A stretch of DNA of 64,000 nt from JAUPKT01 sp964427855 (lineage in GTDB: Bacteria; Desulfobacterota; Desulfomonilia; Desulfomonilales; Desulfomonilaceae), in NCBI GenBank assembly GCA_964427855.1, contig CAYRVH010000014.1, positions 1 through 64,000 on the forward strand. The letters are read 5' to 3'. Made by a program: the position numbers and the translations under genes. The stretch's first letter is position 1, and the number at the start of each line of letters is the position of its first letter. The notes under the pieces are model-generated. The model had not been told where the DNA came from. It saw only the letters and a program-made list of their open reading frames with translations, and searched no databases. Below, in pieces: positions 25,705-34,327 of this stretch.

Positions 25705-26474
25705 CAAGCCATTATCTTGAGCGACCGCAGGAGATTGTCCACTGCTTTGAAGGACGGGGCGTCAGTGGATATTTTGATCAAGGGTTCGCCTCTCAAGTCC
25801 AAATCTACGAGCGCCTCATCATAGGGGATCACGGCCTCGGGTGGATACGGGAGTCGTTGGATTTCTTTCTTGGTGCCCTGCGGAAGATCCTCTGTATCGC
25901 CCTGTACGCGGCTCAGTATGAGGTGCTTATGATGAATCCGTCCGCCCAATTCGTCTATGAGTTCTGCAATCCTCGCAATGGTTCTCAGACTTCGGGGCGC
26001 GGGATCAGAAATGACAAAGAGATGATCCACCTCTTCCTCTGTCCTTCGGGACAAGTGCTCCATACCGGCCTCGTTGTCCACAACCACGAAGGCATAATTT
26101 GAAGTCAGCTTAGAAATGATCTCGCGCAGTATGTTATTGGCCATGCAGTAGCAGCCGGATCCTTCCGGCCTGCCCATGGATAAGAAATCAAAGTGTTTCG
26201 TTTCTTCGAGAGATGCCTGAATCTGGTATTCCATGAATCGGTCCTTGGACATCCCCCCGGGGATCTCGTCCCCTAATTTTCGCACTTCCTCTCGCACACA
26301 CCCGACGCTTCGGGGCTGAGGCACCCCCAGCACCTCATGGAGATTTGAATTCGAGTCAGCATCGATGGCCAGAATAGGCTTCTTCCCTGCTTCAATCAAC
26401 GCCTTGATCATGAGCGCCGTGATAGACGTCTTGCCTACGCCGCCTTTGCCGGCGACGGCTATGGTTGTACCCAT
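25704..26474 (-). CDS. cooC: CooC-type nickel-insertion ATPase
   Basis: 256 residues; MinD/ParA-like P-loop with the deviant Walker A KGGVGKTS at residue 10, LAIDADSNSNLHE (switch region) and VVVDNEAGMEHLSRR (Walker B). The CxC motif in GSGCYCMANN, near residue 107, is the metal-binding pair described for CooC proteins, which load nickel into carbon monoxide dehydrogenase/acetyl-CoA synthase. Start ATG has AAGGAG five bases upstream. It lies downstream of a core-MetE-like gene and is coupled to the small orf and the lipocalin-like gene. No CODH/ACS subunits are in this window, so its client enzyme must be encoded elsewhere. Confidence 0.88.
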   Translation of the reverse strand: MGTTIAVAGKGGVGKTSITALMIKALIEAGKKPILAIDADSNSNLHEVLGVPQPRSVGCVREEVRKLGDEIPGGMSKDRFMEYQIQASLEETKHFDFLSMGRPEGSGCYCMANNILREIISKLTSNYAFVVVDNEAGMEHLSRRTEEEVDHLFVISDPAPRSLRTIARIAELIDELGGRIHHKHLILSRVQGDTEDLPQGTKKEIQRLPYPPEAVIPYDEALVDLDLRGEPLIKISTDAPSFKAVDNLLRSLKIMA

Positions 26475-26501
26475 GAGGGCTCCTTCTTGTATGCACAGAT
26501 C

Positions 26502-26521
26502 ATCGTCCCCGAGGGGACGAT
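26502..26521 (-). other. Hairpin in the cooC leader
   Basis: ATCGTCCCC and GGGGACGAT form an inverted repeat separated by GA, about 28 bases upstream of the cooC ATG. It might protect or attenuate the transcript; no U-tract follows. Confidence 0.4.
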
Positions 26522-26626
26522 CAATTGGATTATCGCGTCTGCCCTACCCTCGCGCAAAGTCGTCTTCGCCGCTCCGCTTATCCTGAGAATCAGTAGAGCT
26601 CCGCGGGACGACCGCCTGAATTTCTC

Positions 26627-26719
26627 TTAAGAGTAATCATTCTTTCCACAAGGGCCAGGTTTGTACCGCTGAAATACCGTACTGCGTTTCGGCATCTCAT
26701 GAAGGACGATTTTTTTCAT
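26627..26719 (-). CDS. 30-aa smORF overlapping the MetE-like stop
   Basis: Starts MKKIVLHEMPKRSTVFQ and ends GPCGKNDYS. Its ATG overlaps the stop of the core-MetE-like gene as ATGA, suggesting translational coupling. It contains one cysteine and several basic residues. Not recognised; it may be a leader peptide or a chance frame. Confidence 0.35.
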   Translation of the reverse strand: MKKIVLHEMPKRSTVFQRYKPGPCGKNDYS

Positions 26720-27804
26720 TGCATCTCTTTCGACGAGTCGTTCGCGAGTATGTTCTCGAGTTCTGACAACGTGTGATAGACGTGCCGGCACAGTCCTAGG
26801 TCTAGGTTGGCGCATCCACACGCCGGGGTCACCATATATCTTTCCCGCAGCACGTCGGCATCAATTCCTTGCTCGATCAGGAGCCTCATCCCGCGTTCCA
26901 GCCTCGCAATAACGTCCTGAGCCGATTCCATAGCAGCCCTCTCATCATTGCACACGGCTCCCCATGCAAGCACGCCTCCCCTCTGGAGAAATTCTTTAAG
27001 TTGAACCGTGTAGATGGACATGCTCTCCATGTAGTCAACGGCATCGAAGTTGATAATGCGCGTCGGGGTTTCCATCAACAAACCCCAATCGGTGTTGCCA
27101 CAGCAGTGGACGCCGGTGACGCCTCCTCTCTCAGTCACCATGCCCATCACCTCAGCAAGCGATTCGACGACGTCTTCTTTGGAGACACCGAGAAACGCGG
27201 AAGAGCCGTACGCGCTCAGGCCTGGCTCGTCAAAAAACAACACTATCTTCTCGCCGAAGGGACGAAACTTTTCGAGCAGCCACACAGCCTTAAGCCCCAT
27301 GGCCTTCACTGCGACATCTCGAAACACGGGGTGATAAAAAATGGGCTTCCGAGTTTCATCCGTCACGGTCAGCGAGAAGCTCAAAGGCCCCGTGACTTGC
27401 AGCTTTATGATTGGAAACGTCCTGCCGTCTTCGGAGAGTCGAGAAAGGAATGCCTCAATGCCTCGGCCATGCTGCGAACCAACTGCGAAATGCTCAGCTG
27501 CCTCGCCCTCTATGATCCTTAGATACGCTTCGTAAAATCGTTCGATTTCCGGATAGTCATGACCGCTCGTATCGAAATAGTAGGTGAGCGTCTCCGTATC
27601 AATTCGAAAGTATGGAATGTGCTCGCCGAACTGTATCCACATCTGCTCCCGCGGGTCCATACGCGGGAGCTGAGGAGCGTGTGGCGCAGTGTTGAGCGAA
27701 CTCATGATGAGTTCCACTGCATCGTCGGCATCGAGGTGCGGCAGACTGCCCACTGCAGTGATCACACGGCGGGGTAGAGCTGAGGCGTCAGCATATTGAT
27801 CCAT
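26716..27804 (-). CDS. Core-MetE-like cobalamin-independent methionine synthase domain protein
   Basis: 362 residues, matching only the C-terminal catalytic half of MetE/the UROD-MetE-like barrel. Seen motifs: TAVGSLPHLDADDAV, LQVTGPLSFSLTV, LFFDEPGLSAYG, GVHCCGNTDWGLLM (His and Cys zinc ligands), INFDAVDYMES, and TPACGCANLDLGLC (second Cys ligand). Family knowledge: short, folate-independent core-MetE proteins occur in anaerobes and have been proposed to take methyl groups from a corrinoid iron-sulfur protein rather than methyl-folate. Here cooC lies downstream, which supports a CODH/ACS-linked role by inference. Methyl-coenzyme M-type methyltransferase or UroD activity are alternatives. Confidence 0.78.
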   Translation of the reverse strand: MDQYADASALPRRVITAVGSLPHLDADDAVELIMSSLNTAPHAPQLPRMDPREQMWIQFGEHIPYFRIDTETLTYYFDTSGHDYPEIERFYEAYLRIIEGEAAEHFAVGSQHGRGIEAFLSRLSEDGRTFPIIKLQVTGPLSFSLTVTDETRKPIFYHPVFRDVAVKAMGLKAVWLLEKFRPFGEKIVLFFDEPGLSAYGSSAFLGVSKEDVVESLAEVMGMVTERGGVTGVHCCGNTDWGLLMETPTRIINFDAVDYMESMSIYTVQLKEFLQRGGVLAWGAVCNDERAAMESAQDVIARLERGMRLLIEQGIDADVLRERYMVTPACGCANLDLGLCRHVYHTLSELENILANDSSKEMQ

Positions 27805-27910
27805 AATTTTTAATCATTCCCTTTAGTTGAATGCGATCTTCACAAGGCTCCCCCCATAGGTTAAAAACGAATAGTAGGGAAACAGAATGCGTCTTGTCAA
27901 GGAGCGCTGC

Positions 27911-28456
27911 ATGTTCAGCAGGGAAGGAGACGGCACAAGTCACGCCCCTCTTATCTGGGTGCATTGCGGCACGTTCTCATATCGTCTGACCCGACCCGAG
28001 CGGGAATGGGAAACTCTGTGGGTCCAAAGGCCTGGATGGGGACTTCTCAAAAGGAAAGACCTCTGGCGGCCCACGACCCTTTCGGAGTCAGAACTTACGA
28101 CGCAAGGCTTCGCGCTCGTCGATCCGCACTCAACCCAAGGGACTCATAGATGTCCCACCTGCGGCGCGGTCATCATCGATGTACCGGGAAGCCTCGTGCG
28201 CAAACACCTGCAACAATGCCATGCGTTCAGCGATGAGGGCAGAAAACTCGATGAATTTGTGCTCGACGAGCAGCGCCTCAAAATTGCAGAAGAAAAGTTG
28301 CAACGGGAGCAGAGGGAAAGACAGTTGGAACAGGAAGCTGAACTCAAAAGACAGCGCGCCGAGCGTATTCGAGAAGAGACGGCAGCGCGTCAAGCCGAAC
28401 GCGATCGAAAGAGAAGGTTAAAAGAAGAGGCAAAGGATCAATTTATACGATCCTAA
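27911..28456 (+). CDS. Zinc-finger/coiled-coil protein of unknown function
   Basis: 181 residues from ATG 27911, which has AAGGAG six bases upstream (ATG 27887 has none). A Cys2His2-like finger sits near residues 81-106 (CPTCGAVIIDVPGSLVRKH, then QQCH), consistent with zinc binding. The last 60 residues are a highly charged helix rich in Glu, Arg and Gln (QREQRERQLEQEAELKRQRA), a likely coiled coil. No known family recognised; nucleic-acid or protein binding is a guess. Its stop codon overlaps the U-tract of the convergent terminator at 28455-28481. Confidence 0.6.
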   Translation: MFSREGDGTSHAPLIWVHCGTFSYRLTRPEREWETLWVQRPGWGLLKRKDLWRPTTLSESELTTQGFALVDPHSTQGTHRCPTCGAVIIDVPGSLVRKHLQQCHAFSDEGRKLDEFVLDEQRLKIAEEKLQREQRERQLEQEAELKRQRAERIREETAARQAERDRKRRLKEEAKDQFIRS

Positions 28457-28481
28457 AAAAAAGGGAACGCCAGGCGTTCCC
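28455..28481 (-). terminator. Intrinsic terminator
   Basis: On the minus strand GGGAACGCC pairs with GGCGTTCCC and is followed by eight Ts. It ends the transcript of the secreted Cys/Pro-rich protein gene about 170 bases downstream of its stop. Confidence 0.85.
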
Positions 28482-28649
28482 AAGATTAGGAGGAATTGGG
28501 GTTTTTTTAGGAGTGGAATGGATCCCACTTTATCCATTCCGAGGAGATCGGAAGCAATATATGGACTATGGGCCTTGCTGCCGATGAGTTCGAGGCGGCG
28601 TACGGTCGCGGGAGCAGTGGCGGATCGATCGATTAACCGCCGGACCAGC

Positions 28650-29264
28650 TCACCACAATGCCTCATAACTGGTCATTGCCGTTTCAAAAGCTCCGGCCAC
28701 GGGCCCCAGGGGCCCGTCAGACACGCTGAGAAGCCCCGCACACAGGCGTAAGGGCATATCAAGGATAGCTGCGCACAAGCCTGCGCATCCGAGCACCGGT
28801 CTTCTCGGCGCACATTGGGCCATGCGGAATGGAACCGGCGCCGGGGCGCACGCAACGGGGGGCGGGGCCACAGTAATTGCCGCTCGAGGTTTTACCTTCG
28901 TGATGGGTCTTGCCGGAGGCGGCATATAGACAGGCGGCGCACACACCGGAGCCGGCGCGCACATAGGCGGCGCGCAGAATGCGCGACGCCGAGGGAACAC
29001 GGGTGGAGGAGGATCGAGGATCGCTGACGCCAACGCAGCCGGACAACCCAGCACCGTGCCGCAAACCCGTGAACAAAGCTGGAGCACCCCGCTGCACAAC
29101 GCGAAAGGACGCGGCCCGGAGGCAGGGACTCCGCACACCGGCGGAGCGCATTGGTATGCGGGGGCCGGTGGTATCGGGGGGCCTCCCGCTGTTGTATCAT
29201 ACGAGGAAATGAACAAAATACCGATGCAAAGACATGCGATGAGTGCAGAAACTCTTATCACCAT
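28650..29264 (-). CDS. Secreted cysteine/proline-rich protein
   Basis: 204 residues; ATG 29264 has a textbook AAGGAGG seven bases upstream. The N terminus is a signal peptide (SALIACLCIGILFISS). The mature part is extraordinary in composition: very many Pro, Ala and Cys, with repeats such as CAPPVCGVP, CAPPMCAPAPVCAPPV and VACAPAPV, and two similar cores (CGTVLGCPAALASAILD and CAGLCAAILDMPLRLCAGLL). It may be a disulfide-stabilised envelope or surface protein. No family recognised; function unknown. Its own terminator lies downstream, so it is probably monocistronic. Confidence 0.6.
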   Translation of the reverse strand: MVIRVSALIACLCIGILFISSYDTTAGGPPIPPAPAYQCAPPVCGVPASGPRPFALCSGVLQLCSRVCGTVLGCPAALASAILDPPPPVFPRRRAFCAPPMCAPAPVCAPPVYMPPPARPITKVKPRAAITVAPPPVACAPAPVPFRMAQCAPRRPVLGCAGLCAAILDMPLRLCAGLLSVSDGPLGPVAGAFETAMTSYEALW

Positions 29265-29580
29265 ACCTCATCCTCCTTTAGTCAGATCCTTCACAGATTA
29301 CTTGAGAGCGTAGCTTTGAGTGAATGGAACTGAATTTAGCCCTTTGAAGGGCGTAGCTGAGTCGGGGCTTTAACACGCCCATTTTTACATGTCAAGTAAA
29401 AATATAAATTATATTAGGTTAGAGATAAAACTGGCTGGTTTCTTAATTTAGGTATCTTACTATATTATTTTATTTGCTTTTTTATGCTAGAATATATTAG
29501 ATAAATGGGCGTTTCGCCCGGATCTCTTGGCCCTCGCATCAGCCCAACGAGTTGCCGTAGAAACGCCCAGTGTATCAGTC
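29265..29580. other. AT-rich divergent intergenic region
   Basis: Between the Cys/Pro-rich protein and the TPR protein genes. The stretch 29385-29505 is strongly AT-rich and includes TAGAAT near 29490 that could be a -10 box for the TPR gene. No -35 box is convincing. Confidence 0.4.
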
Positions 29581-30870
29581 ATGCGTGAAAGGACATGCAG
29601 TAGCATGAGAATGTCGAGCGTGCGCGTGGTAATCATGCTGTTACTCCTGAGCCTGACGGCTTATGCGCAGCAGGAAGCCCAGGAGGCGGTGGATGTGTAC
29701 AATCAGGGCGTCGAAGCCCTCACGCAGAATAGGTTGGATGACGCCATATCCCTTTTTTCGCAAGCCATAAAACAGGATCCCCGTGATCATCTTGCGTTCA
29801 ACAATCGAGGCGTCGCGTACAAACGCAAAGGGATGTACGAGCAGGCAATCCGGGATTATGATCGAGCCTTGGAGATCAAGCCCGATTACGCCTTTGCCCT
29901 GGCGAATCGAGGAGTGGCGAAGTACCACGCAAGAGACCTGGAAGGCAGTCTTAATGACCTTGTTGCCGCGTTGAAATACGGCAAGCGAGACAGCGTGATC
30001 TACGCTACCTTGGGCTTGGTGCGCAGTGAAAAGGGTGACCTCGAGCAGGCTGTCAAGGACCTCAAACAGGCGCTCAGTCTGAATAAGAAGAATCTTTTGG
30101 CGCTGAGGACTCTGGGCGCCATCTATGAGAAGAAAGGCGATCTGGAAAAGGCCCTCGAGCAATATATCGCATACCTTCAGCTCGCGGGGGCCAGCCAGGA
30201 ACAGCGCGACGTTGAACAAAGAATCGAACGACTCAGGGCCAACCGTGCTGAGGAGCTGTGTCGCGAGGCCTTGGATAATTATCGCCAAGGGAAAGAAAAG
30301 CAGGCCATCGATTTGTGGACACGCGCTCTCAAAGTTCAGCCCATGTTGGTCGCCGCCTATCGTGATCGCGGCCTGACTCATTACAAGCTGGGGCAGTTTA
30401 AGAAGGCGATAGAGGATTTCTCTTCGGCCTTGGAAAAGGAGCCTGGCAATGCAGAGATTTACCGGATAAGGGCCGACGCGTACTACAAACTGAAGGAACA
30501 GGATAAGGCCGTAGCTGACTACAATAGGGCGATAGAATTAAATGCACGCGATGCGGTCGCGTACAACAACAGGGGCCTCATCTATCATGAGATGCATGAT
30601 TTAGACAGGGCCCTGGAAGATTACAGCAAGGCGATTTCGCTGGACCCGAACAATCCGACCTTTTTCGAGAACAGGGCCTTGGTGTACTCGGCAAAAGGCC
30701 GCACTAAACAAGCCCTGGCCGACTACGAGCATGCATTGAAACTGACGCCGGATGAGCGCGCCCGCGCCACCTTGGCTGACAAGGTCAGCGCAGCCCACCG
30801 GAAAGCGTCCCCCGAGGAGGCGTCGCAAGGGGCTTACCCTCCCCCATCAGAGGCGCAACCCTCGAGATAA
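29581..30870 (+). CDS. Secreted tetratricopeptide-repeat protein
   Basis: About 429 residues from ATG 29581; ATG 29605 is an alternative with AAAGGA twelve bases before. A signal sequence (RVVIMLLLLSLTAYAQ) is followed by about ten TPR units with the usual W-x-LG-AY-P pattern replaced by AFNNRGVAYKRKGMYEQAI, AFALANRGVAKYHARDLEG, VAAYRDRGLTHYKLGQFKK, VAYNNRGLIYHEMHDLD and similar. TPR arrays are protein-protein scaffolds; a periplasmic partner-binding role is inferred. The gap to xerC is 42 bases, so read-through is possible. C terminus is Pro/Glu-rich. Confidence 0.85.
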   Translation: MRERTCSSMRMSSVRVVIMLLLLSLTAYAQQEAQEAVDVYNQGVEALTQNRLDDAISLFSQAIKQDPRDHLAFNNRGVAYKRKGMYEQAIRDYDRALEIKPDYAFALANRGVAKYHARDLEGSLNDLVAALKYGKRDSVIYATLGLVRSEKGDLEQAVKDLKQALSLNKKNLLALRTLGAIYEKKGDLEKALEQYIAYLQLAGASQEQRDVEQRIERLRANRAEELCREALDNYRQGKEKQAIDLWTRALKVQPMLVAAYRDRGLTHYKLGQFKKAIEDFSSALEKEPGNAEIYRIRADAYYKLKEQDKAVADYNRAIELNARDAVAYNNRGLIYHEMHDLDRALEDYSKAISLDPNNPTFFENRALVYSAKGRTKQALADYEHALKLTPDERARATLADKVSAAHRKASPEEASQGAYPPPSEAQPSR

Positions 30871-30912
30871 GGCTGTCTCGTTTTCTCGAATTCGGATGGA
30901 GGCTCAGGACGC

Positions 30913-31833
30913 ATGGTGTATCAAGAGGCAGTTGCGTTGTTCGCGCAGTATCTGAGGTCCGAGAAGATGCGGTCGCCGGAGACGTGTCGAGCATATAGGG
31001 CTGATCTGGAAGATTTCCAACGCTTTGCCGTTGGCGTCGATCCGGATGTGCTGTCCGACATTAGCCGCGTCGACACACTGCTCATTCGAGAATTTCTTGC
31101 CGACCGCTTCGCTCATCTCACGAAGGAATCCCTTGCCCGCAAAGTTGCGTGCATTCGCTCATTTTTCAAGTTTCTCGTCCGAGAGGGGATTGTGCACACC
31201 AATCCTGCGGCGACCGTCCGACCGCCCAAGCGAGGTCGGCCCCTCCCGCGGGCATTGAGCGTCGATGACTTGGACCGGTTTTTCCGACGCAACCCCGGCA
31301 TGTCCAAACGAGATGCTGCGATTTTCGAATTGCTCTATTCATCAGGACTTCGAGTGGGCGAATTAACGTCTCTGAAATTGCACGATATCGACTTGGAAAA
31401 TGGATGGGTGAGGGTGATGGGCAAGGGCCGCAAGGAGCGGTACGTGCCTGTCGGGAGCCGAGCGACCGCAGCGGTGGAAGAATATCTGTGTGTTCGAATG
31501 GCAGGCCGCTCAGGCGCTGCGGCCAAGACTTATACGGACAGGCTCTTTCTCAATGCCCGAGGAGGCCCGTTGTCTTCCCGGAGTATTCGACGTAAATTAA
31601 AGGCGCACCTCTTGAACGCGGGTTTATCACTAGATGCATCGCCTCACTCGTTTCGTCACTCATTTGCGACACACATGCTTCACGGGGGCGCCGATTTGAG
31701 GTCCATTCAAGAAATGATGGGGCATTCCAGCCTTTCTACGACCCAGCGTTATACCAAAGTGGACTTAGCCAAGCTCATGGATGTGTATGATAAAGCACAC
31801 CCCAGAAGCGGTTTTCACAAAGATGAGACATGA
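30913..31833 (+). CDS. xerC: Tyrosine recombinase XerC
   Basis: 306 residues. N-terminal SAM-like core-binding domain, then the catalytic domain with Arg in SSGLRVGELTSL, Lys in VMGKGRKERYVP, HxxR in PHSFRHSFATHML, His in GHSSLSTTQRYTKV and the Tyr nucleophile in the same motif. It resolves chromosome dimers at dif with XerD. The stop codon overlaps (ATGA at 31830) a frame that leads into hslV; the arrangement xerC-hslV-hslU is conserved in several bacterial groups. No sign of phage context, so the housekeeping role is favoured over an integrase. Confidence 0.93.
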   Translation: MVYQEAVALFAQYLRSEKMRSPETCRAYRADLEDFQRFAVGVDPDVLSDISRVDTLLIREFLADRFAHLTKESLARKVACIRSFFKFLVREGIVHTNPAATVRPPKRGRPLPRALSVDDLDRFFRRNPGMSKRDAAIFELLYSSGLRVGELTSLKLHDIDLENGWVRVMGKGRKERYVPVGSRATAAVEEYLCVRMAGRSGAAAKTYTDRLFLNARGGPLSSRSIRRKLKAHLLNAGLSLDASPHSFRHSFATHMLHGGADLRSIQEMMGHSSLSTTQRYTKVDLAKLMDVYDKAHPRSGFHKDET

Positions 31834-31907
31834 GGCGTGTCTGGCGCTGTCGACGCGGTGAAGAGGGTGTACGGTTTCGCTGGATCAATCGGGGTAACCA
31901 GAGTACC

Positions 31908-32459
31908 ATGAAAAGATCACGGGTCCGATCAACCACTGTCTTGTGTGTGCGCCGCGACGGACAAGTCGTTATGGCGGCCGACGGTCAGGTCTCCCTCGGG
32001 GAGACAATTATGAAACATTCTGCCAAGAAAATCAGACGGCTGGGTAAGGATGGTTCAATTCTCGCCGGTTTCGCCGGCTCCACGGCGGACGCCTTGACGC
32101 TCCTGGAAAAATTCGACCAAATGCTCGAAAAATACTCGGCGAATTTGACTCGAGCTGCGGTGGAGCTTGCGAAGGAGTGGCGCACAGACCGGATGTTGAG
32201 GAGACTGGAGTCTCTGTTGATCGTGGCAGACCATACTAAGACTTACCTCATTTCGGGTACCGGCGATGTGGTGGAACCGGACGACGGAACGATAGCCATC
32301 GGCAGCGGAGGCAATTTTGCCTTGGCCTCGGCGAGGGCCTTGTTGGCCCACACAGAACTTCCGGCACAGGACATCGCAAGGATCGCTATGGCTATTGCCG
32401 CAGATATATGCGTCTATACCAACGATCGCGTGACTATGGAGGTTCTGGAGACGTCTTAG
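31908..32459 (+). CDS. hslV: ATP-dependent protease subunit HslV
   Basis: 183 residues from ATG 31908; the frame upstream overlaps xerC's end and is not needed. The proteolytic subunit of HslUV (ClpQ) is an N-terminal-nucleophile threonine peptidase: after a short propeptide MKRSRVRS the mature chain should begin TTVLCVRRDGQVVMAADGQV. The remainder carries MKHSAKKIRRLG, LAGFAGSTADALTL and IAIGSGGNFALASARALL, all family hallmarks. The partner ATPase hslU begins 104 bases downstream on the same strand. Cytoplasmic. Confidence 0.95.
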   Translation: MKRSRVRSTTVLCVRRDGQVVMAADGQVSLGETIMKHSAKKIRRLGKDGSILAGFAGSTADALTLLEKFDQMLEKYSANLTRAAVELAKEWRTDRMLRRLESLLIVADHTKTYLISGTGDVVEPDDGTIAIGSGGNFALASARALLAHTELPAQDIARIAMAIAADICVYTNDRVTMEVLETS

Positions 32460-32563
32460 CCCCAATTGGTATCTTGACACGAGTAGTCCTGTCGTGTCTG
32501 GGGAGACTCTGACCTCCGACGCAGGCGGGTCGCGTCCGTCGTGCAATGAGAATGAGAGGTTTA

Positions 32564-33934
32564 ATGGAAACATTCACCCCGCGAAAAATAGTATCTGAAC
32601 TCGACAAGTATATTGTCGGCCAGCAAACGGCAAAGAAGATGGTGGCCATTGCGCTGAGGAATCGGTGGCGGAGAACTCAGGTCCCGGAGGAATTGCGGGA
32701 TGAGATAGCCCCCAAGAATATTATCATGATCGGCCCGACTGGCGTGGGAAAGACAGAAATCGCTCGAAGACTTGCCAAATTGGCGCAGTCCCCTTTTCTC
32801 AAGGTGGAGGCGTCAAAATTCACTGAGGTTGGATATGTGGGCCGTGACGTGGAATCCATGATTCGAGACCTCATGGAGATCGGCGTCAACATGGTAAAGG
32901 AGGAGGAATATGAGATGCTGCGGCCTAAGGCTGAGGCCTTGGCTGAAGATCGGCTTCTCGACATTCTCCTGCCGGTAAAAGCCTCGCGAAAAGTACGCAG
33001 AAATCACCTCACCTCGAATAGCGGAGCACAAAACGAAGAGCTGGAACTCGCCATGCGCACGAGAGAAAAATTCAGGAAGATGTTCCGCTCCGGCAAGCTT
33101 GACGACAGAGAAGTAGAAATCGAGGCGCAGACGAGCATGATCCCTGTAGTCGAGGTGTTTTCTCCTGCCGGCATGGAGGAGATGGACATCAATCTCAGGG
33201 ACATGTTTTCCAACATCTTTCCCGGCAAGACCAAGCGCCGACGGGTGAAAGTTCCCGAGGCATTCCAGATATTGCTGCAGGAAGAATTGGACAAACTTAT
33301 CGACCGGGACAAGGTGACCAAAAAAGCCAAAGAAAGAGTGGAACAAACCGGCATCGTGTTTATCGATGAGCTTGACAAGATTGCGGGGTCTCATGCAGGC
33401 ATGGCCGGCCCTGACGTGTCTCGTGAGGGCGTGCAGAGGGATCTCTTGCCGATTATTGAAGGCAGCACAGTGAATACCAAACATGGCGTCATCAAGACAG
33501 ACCACATCCTGTTTATTGCCGCCGGCGCCTTCCACGTTTCCAAGCCATCAGACCTCATCCCTGAATTGCAAGGGAGATTTCCCCTCAGGGCGGAACTCTC
33601 TCCCCTGACGAGGCAGGACTTTGTCCGCATCCTTACTGAACCCAGAAACGCCCTCGTCGTGCAGTATCAGGAATTGCTCAAGACAGAGGGTGTCGTCTTG
33701 GAATTTCAGCCCGATGCCATCGATGAAATTGCCGCATTGGCTGAAGAAGTAAACAATCGGGCAGAAAACATCGGCGCGCGTCGTCTCCACACTATCATGG
33801 AAAAACTTCTCGAAGACGTGTCGTTCGAGGCGCCGGACATGCGGGGCGTCGCAGTGACGGTGACGCCTCGAATGGTGAGAGAACGCCTCCAGGACATTGT
33901 CACAAGTGATGACCTGAGCAGGTACATTTTGTAG
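32564..33934 (+). CDS. hslU: ATP-dependent protease ATPase subunit HslU
   Basis: 456 residues. AAA+ unfoldase partner of HslV. Start ATG 32564 follows GAGAGG; the protein opens METFTPRKIVSELDKYIVGQ. Walker A is GPTGVGKTEIARRLA near residue 56, the pore-region GYVGRD is VGYVGRDVESMIRD, an I-domain insertion spans roughly residues 110-240, Walker B is IVFIDELDKIAG, and sensor/arginine-finger elements follow in ELQGRFPLRAEL. The C terminus YIL matches the tail that docks into HslV. Usual length; no oddities. Confidence 0.95.
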   Translation: METFTPRKIVSELDKYIVGQQTAKKMVAIALRNRWRRTQVPEELRDEIAPKNIIMIGPTGVGKTEIARRLAKLAQSPFLKVEASKFTEVGYVGRDVESMIRDLMEIGVNMVKEEEYEMLRPKAEALAEDRLLDILLPVKASRKVRRNHLTSNSGAQNEELELAMRTREKFRKMFRSGKLDDREVEIEAQTSMIPVVEVFSPAGMEEMDINLRDMFSNIFPGKTKRRRVKVPEAFQILLQEELDKLIDRDKVTKKAKERVEQTGIVFIDELDKIAGSHAGMAGPDVSREGVQRDLLPIIEGSTVNTKHGVIKTDHILFIAAGAFHVSKPSDLIPELQGRFPLRAELSPLTRQDFVRILTEPRNALVVQYQELLKTEGVVLEFQPDAIDEIAALAEEVNNRAENIGARRLHTIMEKLLEDVSFEAPDMRGVAVTVTPRMVRERLQDIVTSDDLSRYIL

Positions 33935-34003
33935 AGCCAAGAGGCGCGGATCAGCGTCTTCGCTGTCCTCTGCCCTAAGGCAGCTATAAAACGTGCTGAG
34001 GTT

Positions 34004-34027
34004 CCGGAAGGGCGTCTTCCCTTCCGG
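34004..34027. terminator. Hairpin between convergent hslU and PxxKW genes
   Basis: CCGGAAGGG and CCCTTCCGG flank CGTCTT, a 9-bp perfect stem. No strong U-tract on either strand, so it may work in both directions. Confidence 0.5.
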
Positions 34028-34039
34028 ACAGAGACCTTG

Positions 34040-34327
34040 CTATTTCTTGGAAGCTGCGGCCCGTTTCGATGCTTTGAGGGGGTTGATTTTTTGATTTTGT
34101 TCAGAGGCTTTTCGTTGTAGGTGGGTCGCAAAATTGCAGGCGCCGCGAGCCCATTTGGCTTTGGGATCAGGCGCTACCGCGCAGAGTAGCCCTTCAGAGG
34201 AGGCCACTGTCCGGGAACAGCCCTGGCACTGCTCGACGACCGTATGGCAACGGCCGCCGTTAAAATTGCACCCTTTTTTTGTCATGAAAGCGCACTCTAC
34301 ACCTTGTTTCAAGGTTATACACTGCAT
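34040..34327 (-). CDS. PxxKW family cysteine-rich protein
   Basis: 95 residues with GGAGG eleven bases upstream of ATG 34327. The pattern MQCITLKQGVECAFMTKKGC, then FNGGRCHTVVEQCQGC, then PDPKAKWARGACNFATH and INPLKASKR is the conserved signature of a small Cys-rich family found mainly in Desulfobacterota and named for its PxxKW motif. Eight cysteines suggest metal or redox binding; the function is undetermined. Single gene with its own upstream region of 259 bases, divergent from the protease gene. Confidence 0.85.
   Translation of the reverse strand: MQCITLKQGVECAFMTKKGCNFNGGRCHTVVEQCQGCSRTVASSEGLLCAVAPDPKAKWARGACNFATHLQRKASEQNQKINPLKASKRAAASKK

Noticed and set aside
29641..30381. 246-codon antisense frame opposite the TPR gene
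   Set aside because: Shadow of repetitive coding sequence; no ribosome-binding site or recognised family.
30913..31833. Tyrosine recombinase as evidence of an integrated element
   Set aside because: It is followed by hslV and hslU, the usual housekeeping context of XerC, with no att sites or phage genes.
32813..33535. 240-codon antisense frame opposite hslU
   Set aside because: Shadow of a highly conserved gene.
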